From NCBI GenBank assembly GCA_949297785.1, contig CASFTW010000015.1:1-64000 (forward strand): a stretch of 64,000 nt of DNA, read 5' to 3'. Source of the DNA: an uncultured Spirochaetales bacterium. GTDB taxonomy: Bacteria > Spirochaetota > Spirochaetia > Sphaerochaetales > Sphaerochaetaceae. Under the pieces are notes generated by a model. It was not told the DNA's origin and searched no databases. It saw nothing but the letters and a program-made list of their open reading frames with translations. Made by a program: the position numbers and the translations under genes. This document shows, piece by piece, positions 36,598 through 43,037 of this stretch. Every line of letters begins with the position of its first letter. The first letter of the stretch is position 1.

Positions 36598-36703
36598 TCG
36601 AAATAATCTCTGCTGCTGTGAATTAAAATCTGATTGATTAGGTGCAAATAAAGTTCAGGTAAAGTCAAATGAAAGAAGCAAACATGGATGTCTGTGGTTC
36701 CTT

Positions 36704-36937
36704 ATGTTTGGATTCTGGTTCCTGCTTCTGATTCCATTCAAATGGGTTATCGGTGCAATTGTTTTCATTGTCTATGACTGGTGGATGGCTATTATCAAGA
36801 AGATGAAGGGTAAAGGCCATGTCTGGAAGTGTAAGGGATGGTTTGTCGGAACAAAGAAAATCTATACTGCGGACACAATTTCCGGGCATAATAGCAGCAA
36901 CCTAATCTGTAAGAATCCTAAACTGTTAAACAAGTAA
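36704..36937 (+). CDS. Possible small membrane protein
   Basis: A 77-aa frame with a strongly hydrophobic, aromatic N-terminus (about 28 residues beginning MFGFWFLLL) followed by a basic stretch KKMKGKGHVWKCKGW. No SD is visible before its ATG, and I do not recognise a family. The perfect hairpin after its stop (36945-36968) could end its transcript. It lies between trmD and the tRNA gene, so it may be a remnant of an earlier insertion. Confidence 0.4.
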   Translation: MFGFWFLLLIPFKWVIGAIVFIVYDWWMAIIKKMKGKGHVWKCKGWFVGTKKIYTADTISGHNSSNLICKNPKLLNK

Positions 36938-36944
36938 AAGAGGT

Positions 36945-36968
36945 TTGAGCCTCTGAACAGAGGCTCAA
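36945..36968. repeat. Perfect 10-bp hairpin before tRNA-Val
   Basis: TTGAGCCTCT, loop GAAC, AGAGGCTCAA. There is no T run on either side. A related hairpin with the same GAGCCTC core lies at 59027-59050 on the other side of the mobile element. Confidence 0.5.
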
Positions 36969-37003
36969 TGCAACATAAAAAGCAAGAATCTTCTCAAAAC
37001 CTA

Positions 37004-37032
37004 TTGCAAAGAGAAAATTAATCTGCTAATGT
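37004..37032 (+). promoter_or_regulatory. tRNA-Val promoter
   Basis: TTGCAA (37004-37009), 17-nt spacer, TAATGT (37027-37032), 21 bp before the tRNA 5' end. Confidence 0.55.
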
Positions 37033-37053
37033 TGCAAAGCAAACAAAAACTGA

Positions 37054-37125
37054 GGGCGGTTAACTCAGCGGGAGAGTGCCACCTTGACGTGGTGGAAGTC
37101 ATAGGTTCAAACCCTATACCGCCCA
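37054..37125 (+). tRNA. tRNA-Val (anticodon GAC)
   Basis: A full cloverleaf: acceptor GGGCGGT pairs with ACCGCCC, D-arm ACTC/GAGT, anticodon arm CCACC/GGTGG with loop TTGACGT (anticodon GAC), T-arm ATAGG/CCTAT with loop TTCAAAC, discriminator A. CCA is not encoded. The 3' part is duplicated at 58409-58438, showing that this gene is the integration site of the mobile element. The copy here stays functional because the element supplies an identical 3' end. Confidence 0.95.
37096..37125 (+). repeat. Left attachment repeat (attL core)
   Basis: The last 30 nt of the tRNA gene (AAGTCATAGG...ACCGCCCA) are identical to 58409-58438. The similarity extends imperfectly another 12 nt into the anticodon arm (10 of 12). 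Confidence 0.93.
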
Positions 37126-37127
37126 CT

Positions 37128-37175
37128 AAGGCATCTTCTTACTGTATAAGTAATTAGATGCCTTTTCTTTTTGTG
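37128..37175 (+). terminator. Terminator after tRNA-Val
   Basis: AAGGCATCT pairs with AGATGCCTT (9 bp) and is followed by a T-rich tail. It belongs to the element's left end; the original chromosomal terminator is at 58448. Confidence 0.8.
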
Positions 37176-37198
37176 CTTGCAATGGTGTGTAACCTCCG

Positions 37199-37218
37199 TG
37201 TAGCATAATTTGTAGCAT
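37199..37218 (+). repeat. Left pair of TGTAGCAT repeats, candidate integrase arm sites
   Basis: TGTAGCAT at 37199-37206 and 37211-37218, 12 bp apart. The same TGTAGCA unit with the same 12-bp period occurs three times near the right end (58212-58242). Confidence 0.7.
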
Positions 37219-37257
37219 GTTGAAACCAAAAATTCTGTAGATTTTCTGCTCTTCTTG

Positions 37258-37276
37258 CCTCCTGAGGAGGAAGAAT
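37258..37276 (+). promoter_or_regulatory. Integrase SD in a hairpin
   Basis: CCTCC (37258-37262), TGA, GGAGG (37266-37270). The stem continues with TTCTT/AAGAA after one bulged G, giving about 10 bp. It buries the SD that lies 6 nt before the integrase ATG, so translation may need the hairpin opened. Confidence 0.55.
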
Positions 37277-38512
37277 ATGGTTAGATTTTCGCTTTATAAG
37301 CGTCATCTTTCCGGAGGCGTATATTATTACGTCCGTTTCTGGAATCCTGAGAAGAAGAGCTATGATGCCGGAATAAGCATAGAGACTCTCAGGGCAAAAC
37401 TCGGTGATGACAGTATCAGAAGGATTGGAACAAGAAGTGCAGCTGCCGCTATTGCTGTCAGAGCTTACGAGGAAGGACTTACGAAGAAGGATAAGAAATC
37501 TCCTAACTTCATTGAGTATGTCCTTAACTTCTGGGACTTCGATAATTCATCATATGTCAAGTTGAAGAACAAGACCAGGAAGAACAGTATCGGTCGCGAT
37601 CACTGCCTCAATATGCTTGGAACCTTCAAACGGAATTTTATGCCAAGAATCAATCCATCCTTGAAGCTTTCAGAGATTACCCAGAGCGATATCGAAGCTG
37701 TTATTGTATCGCTCATCGATGAAGGCAAGATTTCCGAAGCTACAATAAACAAAGTCATCCTCTCTGTTCAGAAGCCCATCAATGAAGCATTCTCACGAGG
37801 AATGATAAAGGTAAATCCGATGCAGAACATCAGCATGCTTCAGAGAAACCAGAAGGACAGAGGTATTCCTACAAAGAGAGAAGTCGAAGCAGTCCTTGAG
37901 TATCTGAGAAAAGAGGGATTTGCAGGACGGATCAGCATGAAGATATATCTCGCTGTTGCGCTTGCCGCCACAGCTGGTATGAGACAAGGAGAAGTGCGTG
38001 CCCTGAGAAAAGAAACAGTCGAGTTCGTTGAGAATAATCTTGAGTATGAAGACCAGGCGATAATCACCGTCGGCGAAAGCTATGCCAAGCTGGATGGTTT
38101 TAAGTCTACGAAGGGAAAGAGAGTCAGGCATGTTCCTGTATCAAAGGCACTCGCAGAAGAGCTCATAAGGATGGCAGATTCGAATCCCTATGGTAATGGT
38201 CTTGTGTTCTGGTCTGAATCCTCTGCTGAAGCTCCTATGGCTGCAAGCTATCTTCTCAAGTATTACTATGCAGCTCTTGCATCTGTCGGTATCACTGAGG
38301 AGAAGAGAAAGGAAAGGAACATAGACTTTCATTCTCTCAGGCATTTCTTCAATTCGATGCTCCGTGGTCAGATTGATGACAGCAATCTACGTCTCATCGT
38401 AGGTCATCAGAGCGAAAGAATGAGCGACAACTATACGCATGAAGTTAGGGAAAGGCTTCTTCAGATTGGCAAGATTTCGAGCAACATCATTGTCTTCCCG
38501 AAATCATCTTGA
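37277..38512 (+). CDS. int: Tyrosine-family site-specific integrase
   Basis: A 411-aa phage-type integrase. The N-terminal third is a likely arm-binding and core-binding region; the catalytic domain spans residues ~190-400. Catalytic residues seen: Arg in AGMRQGEVRAL, Lys further on, HSLRHFF (HxxR), the second His in LIVGHQSERM, and the nucleophile Tyr in SDNYTHEV. It lies 151 bp inside the left end, reading inwards, as usual for tRNA-targeting elements. The SD GAGGAGG is strong but can be sequestered in a hairpin. Confidence 0.95.
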   Translation: MVRFSLYKRHLSGGVYYYVRFWNPEKKSYDAGISIETLRAKLGDDSIRRIGTRSAAAAIAVRAYEEGLTKKDKKSPNFIEYVLNFWDFDNSSYVKLKNKTRKNSIGRDHCLNMLGTFKRNFMPRINPSLKLSEITQSDIEAVIVSLIDEGKISEATINKVILSVQKPINEAFSRGMIKVNPMQNISMLQRNQKDRGIPTKREVEAVLEYLRKEGFAGRISMKIYLAVALAATAGMRQGEVRALRKETVEFVENNLEYEDQAIITVGESYAKLDGFKSTKGKRVRHVPVSKALAEELIRMADSNPYGNGLVFWSESSAEAPMAASYLLKYYYAALASVGITEEKRKERNIDFHSLRHFFNSMLRGQIDDSNLRLIVGHQSERMSDNYTHEVRERLLQIGKISSNIIVFPKSS

Positions 38513-38631
38513 AGTCTGTCATGTCTATTTGGTAGGATTCGATAGTCGTCAGCAGATAGCAGACGGTGGCCTCTGATCCTGTAGAGGGAGAGCAATCTTC
38601 CTAAACCACTGCAGGGAAGGAGGTGAAGGAT

Positions 38632-38742
38632 ATGATGAAAGCAGTATTAGAGCTTGCTCTGGTGCTCCTGCGGATCTTGAAAGAGGTTCTCGGCCTGATC
38701 AGGGATATAAAGAATCCTCGCCGTCATAATGCCAACCGATAG
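38632..38742 (+). CDS. 36-residue amphipathic peptide with a strong SD
   Basis: A short frame starting ATGATG, with AAGGAGGTGA 8 nt before the first ATG. It reads MMKAVLELALVLLRILKEVL, then GLIRDIKNPRRHNANR: a hydrophobic/amphipathic helix of about 25 residues with a basic tail. A hairpin terminator follows 27 bp after the stop and a folded leader precedes it. This layout resembles small membrane-acting type I toxins, but no antisense RNA promoter was identified. It could also be a leader peptide. No family is recognised. Confidence 0.55.
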   Translation: MMKAVLELALVLLRILKEVLGLIRDIKNPRRHNANR

Positions 38743-38768
38743 CGAGGAGTCTATTCTCAAAGTCTGAG

Positions 38769-38793
38769 GTCGCCGTCTTGCTGGCGACTCTTT
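38769..38793 (+). terminator. Hairpin after the small peptide gene
   Basis: GTCGCC, 8-nt loop, GGCGAC, then TCTTTCT. The following 38794-39016 is AT-rich and shows no gene. Confidence 0.6.
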
Positions 38794-39016
38794 CTATAAA
38801 CATAATACAGCCCAAGTGCTTAAATAGTCAATGAAGCATATGATTCCATTATGTTCAGATTTTGTTTATTTTATAGGCTGATTCCCTGAATTCTTCCTTG
38901 TTTGAAACACCTCGTGTTTAATTGCGTTTAAATGTAATATCAATTCCGTAAGTTGCAACATAGCAATGAAATATTTATGTTGAACAACTGATGATAATAG
39001 GCGATATTATATATCA

Positions 39017-39943
39017 ATGGACTCACTTGACATAAAACTTAGTAACCTTGAAAAGCTCAGGAGATACCTTGATAACATCATCCCTGATATCTATGAGCAG
39101 ATGATATCCTCAATGGTGCAGCAGAGCTCTGTTTATCATCGCTATACAGGTCTCTGCTATTCTATTCTGAAAGAGTCCGTAATTGCTGAAAACGGGTTCA
39201 GAGAATATGGGAAGATCCAGTCAGATTCGCAGATGAAGATCTCCATGCCTGAGACCGATGAATTCATTGAAATCAGGCATGATACTCTTGAGAGAATATC
39301 TTCTGGTCTTAATGAAGAGTCTCTTATTTTCTTCTCGTCTTTCTATAGGAAGATCCACAGCAGGAGCAACATGAGCTTTGAAACTGAGCTCTTTTCCTAT
39401 TCCATGCTCTTATGGATCCTGAGAGGAAAGAAGAAAGCAATTGCACCAAGGAAGGCCAGGAGGATTGCTTTCATGTTTGCCATCGCTCCGAATATCCTCC
39501 CATACATCTACAGATGGTTTCATAAGAAGACGCTGACACCTTCTGATTCTGTGACAATTCATAATCCCAGGCTTGTGATGCTTCTTACCCTCATTGATAA
39601 GAATATCGAAGAGGCAGAAAACAGCAACAGGGAAGCATCTTCATCTCTTCTCATGTTCCTTGAAAGCAACGGAGTGATTACTAGAATTGAAAATACCAGC
39701 AAGTATCTGATTGCCGTAGGGAGAGGAAGCCTTACGGATCTTTTCAATGCGCTCTCATCTTATTCATATGAGATTGCAGAGAAGAAGATTATGTTCCCTA
39801 AAAAGGAGATTCTCTTCGATTCAATAGTCAAGAATGAGAAGCTTGAGAAATTCACGCCCGCAACTCTGAGCAAGATGTACAGCATATACCAGGATATCAA
39901 CTGGTTATTTTACAATCTTCCTGCTCCAGATAAGGCGATTTGA
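39017..39943 (+). CDS. Uncharacterised element protein
   Basis: A 308-aa protein of no family that I recognise. It looks mostly helical; a basic patch GKKKAIAPRKARRIAF near residue 140 is followed by a hydrophobic stretch around residues 150-165, and a C-terminal segment is rich in aromatic residues. No SD is visible before the ATG at 39017. It lies between the integrase module and the xis-like gene, a place often held by element-specific control proteins, but the sequence gives no function. Confidence 0.75.
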   Translation: MDSLDIKLSNLEKLRRYLDNIIPDIYEQMISSMVQQSSVYHRYTGLCYSILKESVIAENGFREYGKIQSDSQMKISMPETDEFIEIRHDTLERISSGLNEESLIFFSSFYRKIHSRSNMSFETELFSYSMLLWILRGKKKAIAPRKARRIAFMFAIAPNILPYIYRWFHKKTLTPSDSVTIHNPRLVMLLTLIDKNIEEAENSNREASSSLLMFLESNGVITRIENTSKYLIAVGRGSLTDLFNALSSYSYEIAEKKIMFPKKEILFDSIVKNEKLEKFTPATLSKMYSIYQDINWLFYNLPAPDKAI

Positions 39944-39994
39944 CCGTTTTTACTATATTCATACCGAAATCAGACTGCTAATTTTGCTTTTCTA

Positions 39995-40024
39995 TCCTAT
40001 GGTTTCCATATCAAACGCATAGGA
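39995..40024 (+). promoter_or_regulatory. SD-covering hairpin before the xis-like gene
   Basis: TCCTATG (39995-40001) can pair with CATAGGA (40018-40024), which covers part of the AGGAGG SD at 40021-40026. This is the second SD-covering hairpin in the element, after the one before int. Confidence 0.4.
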
Positions 40025-40030
40025 GGACAC

Positions 40031-40279
40031 ATGATGACGGTAATAAACACCCCATCCAATCAGAGTGCAGGCCATACGCCTCATAGAGTTTTCATGACCA
40101 TCGATGAGCTTTCTGCATATATCGGGCTGTCTAAGAGGGCCATATATCAGAGAGCAGCGAACCACACGATACCATCCCAGAAGATAGGGAGTCTGCTCCG
40201 TTTCGAGAAAAGCGAGATTGACAAGTGGCTGCGTTCACAGAGCGTCACAGCTGACGAGTCGATAAAGATGATGATGTGA
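40031..40279 (+). CDS. Excisionase-like helix-turn-helix protein
   Basis: An 82-aa DNA-binding protein. MTIDELSAYIGLSKRAIYQRA is a MerR/HTH_17-type recognition helix, and SLLRFEKSEIDKWL is the wing typical of excisionases and similar small adaptors. AGGAGG precedes the double ATG. It probably acts as Xis in excision or as a regulator of the following replication genes. Confidence 0.85.
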   Translation: MMTVINTPSNQSAGHTPHRVFMTIDELSAYIGLSKRAIYQRAANHTIPSQKIGSLLRFEKSEIDKWLRSQSVTADESIKMMM

Positions 40280-40289
40280 AGGAGGTAAA

Positions 40290-40392
40290 GGGAAGAGCTG
40301 AATAATCCAGAGAAAAGGTTTTAAGATGCCGGCAGGGAGAAGAGCTAACCGTCCAAGTCCAGCAGATTCTCCCTGACCTTTCAGCTTTTCCC
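40290..40392 (+). ncRNA. Nested stem structure in the repA leader
   Basis: Between xis and repA, GGGAAGAGCTGAA (40290-40302) pairs with TTCAGCTTTTCCC (40380-40392), 13 bp with one G-U. Inside it, GGT/ACC and CAGGGAGAA (40333-40341)/TTCTCCCTG (40367-40375) pair. The only good SD (GGAGG, 40281-40285) lies before the structure and the repA ATG (40401) lies 8 nt after it. Folding would bring them to about 12 nt apart. It may instead be a replication or regulatory RNA. Confidence 0.6.
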
Positions 40393-40400
40393 GGCACAGA

Positions 40401-41528
40401 ATGCAAGGAAAAACCATTGATATCCATCTCATACATGGTAACGAGTATTTCAAGAAGAAACAATCTCAGAAATGGCTCATAAAAAACTGGATTCCGGAAC
40501 GTGGTATCGGAATGCTCTATGGCGATTCTGCTACCGGCAAGACTTTCATAGCTCTCGATTTGATGCTCTCCATCTCAACAGGCCAGGCAAAATGGTTTGG
40601 AAGCAGGATTGATGATGAGAGACGCTCTGTCGTGTATCTATGCGGAGAAGGTGCAGACGGCAATGCCCAGAGAATCGGAGCTTGGACAAAAGCAAAGAAC
40701 AACGAAACTGAAGATACTGGCAACTTTTATGTTATTGAGGACGAGTTCAATCTCGATAATACACTCAATACTGAAGCTCTCATCAGGGCTATAAAAGCGA
40801 AGGTTAATTTAGATCCGTCATTCATTGTCATAGATACACTCAACTGCTATTTCTCAGGAAATGAGAATGATGCTACAAGTGCACGTCTCTTCAACTTCTC
40901 CTGCAAGAAGCTCAGTAAGGAGTTTGATGCATTTGTCCTGATTATCCACCACACAGGAAAGAACAGGGATTATAAAGGTGAAGCAAGAGGTAGCAGTGCA
41001 TTCTTCGGTGCGATGGACATATCAATCATCGCGTCAATTGTCAGAGACAATATCATCTCTCTGAAAGTGAATAAACAGAAGAACGGCAAGCTTCCTGAAG
41101 AGCTTCTTCTCTCTTCTGAGGTTATCACTCTCGATACATGGGATATGGATTCTGACGGTAACTATCCATCAAGCCTTGTATTCATAAGAGCAGAGAAATC
41201 CTTCTATGAAGGAATCGAAAAGGATAAGGAATTGCTGATTCGTATTCTTCAGAAGACAAGAGTGGAAGAAATCTCTTTGAATCAAGCAAAGGAGGCGATG
41301 AGGGCTCTCGGATTCTCATCAGATACAATCTACAACACATTCTACAGAGGACGGAGCAATTTCCTCTCTCGGCTTGTCAAAGCAGGAATTGCAGAAGAGG
41401 ACCACGGCATCTTCAGAGTTCTGGATAGAGAGATTGTCAGGTCAATAGAGAAAATGTCGTCACATCCCTCCTCCCCTATGGGGAGAGGTGTGACGACGTC
41501 AGGTAATACGGAGGAAGGAGATGACTGA
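40401..41528 (+). CDS. RepA-like AAA ATPase (AAA_25)
   Basis: A 375-aa protein related to the hexameric helicase RepA of mobilisable plasmids. Walker A is YGDSATGKTFIALD, Walker B FIVIDTLNCYF, then IIHHTGKN and RGSSAFFGAMD, matching the RepA/AAA_25 layout. The C-terminal third has a winged-helix feel. Together with the Toprim gene that overlaps its end by 8 nt it likely replicates the excised element. The start lacks a direct SD and follows a large stem structure. Confidence 0.88.
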   Translation: MQGKTIDIHLIHGNEYFKKKQSQKWLIKNWIPERGIGMLYGDSATGKTFIALDLMLSISTGQAKWFGSRIDDERRSVVYLCGEGADGNAQRIGAWTKAKNNETEDTGNFYVIEDEFNLDNTLNTEALIRAIKAKVNLDPSFIVIDTLNCYFSGNENDATSARLFNFSCKKLSKEFDAFVLIIHHTGKNRDYKGEARGSSAFFGAMDISIIASIVRDNIISLKVNKQKNGKLPEELLLSSEVITLDTWDMDSDGNYPSSLVFIRAEKSFYEGIEKDKELLIRILQKTRVEEISLNQAKEAMRALGFSSDTIYNTFYRGRSNFLSRLVKAGIAEEDHGIFRVLDREIVRSIEKMSSHPSSPMGRGVTTSGNTEEGDD

Positions 41529-42570
41529 TTTCAAGGTTATCAATGCATTTCTCTCTGATTATCTCTACTCATCCGGCATGCTTGATTTCCCCAGAGATAA
41601 TGACCGGGCAAGATACCCACGAGGAATACACTGTTATGTACGTTGTCCTATCTGTGGAGCGAAGACCTCAACTGAAATCATAAAGGGAACAAGACGTTTC
41701 AAAAGCTGGCAATGCGATCATCTTTCAAGCTCAAGTCCTTTTGATTACTTCATGCTCTCTTGTGGTATTGAAGAGCCCTCAGAGGCAATAAGACGAGTTG
41801 AAGAACTGAGGAATGGAAGAATCGTACCTTTTGAAGAAAAGCATTCAGCCAATTTCCATCAAGATGATGAATCAGAAGCCCTGAGAAAGAAGAATCTTGA
41901 GCTTGCAGAGAGTGTCTTCAGCAATCGTGATAATGAGCTCACAGCAAGTTATCTGAAGCTCAGGGGCATTGATTACAGTCTGCTTCCAGAAGAAGTACGG
42001 AGTGATATCGCATATACAACCCGGCTTGAACAGATAAGCCAGTCTTCAGGCAAAGTCTTTCATGTCTCTGGGATGCTCTTCAGGAACAGATATCGTGATG
42101 AGGTTTCCTATACTCTCAGGAAGACTGAAAAAGGAAGCTATGTCAGAAATGGATTCAGAGTCCTTCAGATTGGAAAGATTCTTCCGTTCGGATTATCTGG
42201 AACATCTGAATCAAGAGTAGTGGCTATCACAGAAGGTGCTTTCGATTGTCTGTCGCTTTACACAGCTGGATTGCCAGCTATCTCCATCTCAGGGGTGGCA
42301 AACGTGAGAAAAGTTCCATTATATCTTCCATCGTGCTGCACTGATGTTGTCATTGTTCTTGATAACGATGAGGCAGGAATGGTGGCAACATCAGAACTCG
42401 GAGAAATTCTTAAAGCATCAAAGTGGAACTTTCATATTCTCCATATTGAGGAAGGAAAGGATGTGAATGAGTGGATCCAGAGAAAATCACAGGGGCTTCT
42501 GACCTCTGTAAAGAAAATAATCAAGAAGGTGACAGACTATGAAGAAGATAGTTGTCGGAATTCGTATTGA
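41521..42570 (+). CDS. Toprim-domain primase-like protein
   Basis: A 349-aa protein. The N-terminus has a zinc-ribbon-like part (CYVRCPICGAKT ... WQCDHL), as in CHC2-type primases. The Toprim domain spans residues ~235-320: AITEGAFDCLSLYTAG carries the catalytic Glu and VVIVLDNDEAG the acidic pair. Such proteins act as primase or DnaG-like factors in mobile elements. It overlaps repA and the following ribbon-helix-helix gene, so the three are one operon. Confidence 0.87.
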   Translation: MTDFKVINAFLSDYLYSSGMLDFPRDNDRARYPRGIHCYVRCPICGAKTSTEIIKGTRRFKSWQCDHLSSSSPFDYFMLSCGIEEPSEAIRRVEELRNGRIVPFEEKHSANFHQDDESEALRKKNLELAESVFSNRDNELTASYLKLRGIDYSLLPEEVRSDIAYTTRLEQISQSSGKVFHVSGMLFRNRYRDEVSYTLRKTEKGSYVRNGFRVLQIGKILPFGLSGTSESRVVAITEGAFDCLSLYTAGLPAISISGVANVRKVPLYLPSCCTDVVIVLDNDEAGMVATSELGEILKASKWNFHILHIEEGKDVNEWIQRKSQGLLTSVKKIIKKVTDYEEDSCRNSY

Positions 42571-42949
42571 TGAACATCTCAAAGAAAAACTTCAGAAACT
42601 TGCAGATAGTGCTGGAGTATCGCTTTCTGCTTTTGTTTCGGAAAAGATTGAAGAGACAATCTCTGAAACAGAGAGGATGGAGCCTCTTGTCCGCAATATG
42701 TATGAAGAGATTCTGAAGCTTGGCGACATGCTCTCTCTCATGATGGGATTCAATACAGAGACGTATGCAACCATGATCAGCCGCATCAGCGTGAATATGA
42801 CAGATACTCAGCTGAAGGCAAGCAAGGAGAGAAGAGAATCAGTTCTCAAAGGACTTCGCAAGTATCTCAGGGAGACCAATGAGAGACTCAATGAAGGCGC
42901 AAACGTCTGGATTGGAGAAGCTCCTGTTGTAATAGCCCAGGAAAACTGA
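42539..42949 (+). CDS. Ribbon-helix-helix protein, possibly MobC-like
   Basis: A 136-aa protein. The first ~45 residues fit a ribbon-helix-helix DNA-binding unit (KKIVVGIRIDEHLKEKLQKL, then GVSLSAFVSEKI). The rest is helical and ends with LNEGANVWIGEAP. It overlaps the Toprim gene by 32 nt with its own AAGGTG SD. Similar proteins accompany relaxases or control replication, but no relaxase is present here. A decayed second copy of its C-terminus lies near 56570-56690. Confidence 0.75.
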   Translation: MKKIVVGIRIDEHLKEKLQKLADSAGVSLSAFVSEKIEETISETERMEPLVRNMYEEILKLGDMLSLMMGFNTETYATMISRISVNMTDTQLKASKERRESVLKGLRKYLRETNERLNEGANVWIGEAPVVIAQEN

Positions 42950-42959
42950 AAAAGCAGTT

Positions 42960-43008
42960 CATCCCTCCAGTTCACTTGTTGTCATTATGATCACGAACTT
43001 GAGGGATG
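42960..43008. repeat. Long inverted repeat between converging genes
   Basis: CATCCCTCCAGTTC and GAACTTGAGGGATG (14-nt arms, one mismatch) around a 21-nt loop. No T run on either strand. It could stop transcription by structure, or be an origin or transfer site beside the RHH gene. Confidence 0.6.
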
Positions 43009-43037
43009 AAATCGCCTGTGAGGACGTGTCAGACCCG

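Noticed and set aside
36661-36720. A 20-codon frame MKEANMDVCGSLC... as a leader peptide
   Set aside because: The SD is poor and it overlaps the start of the possible membrane protein; nothing supports translation.
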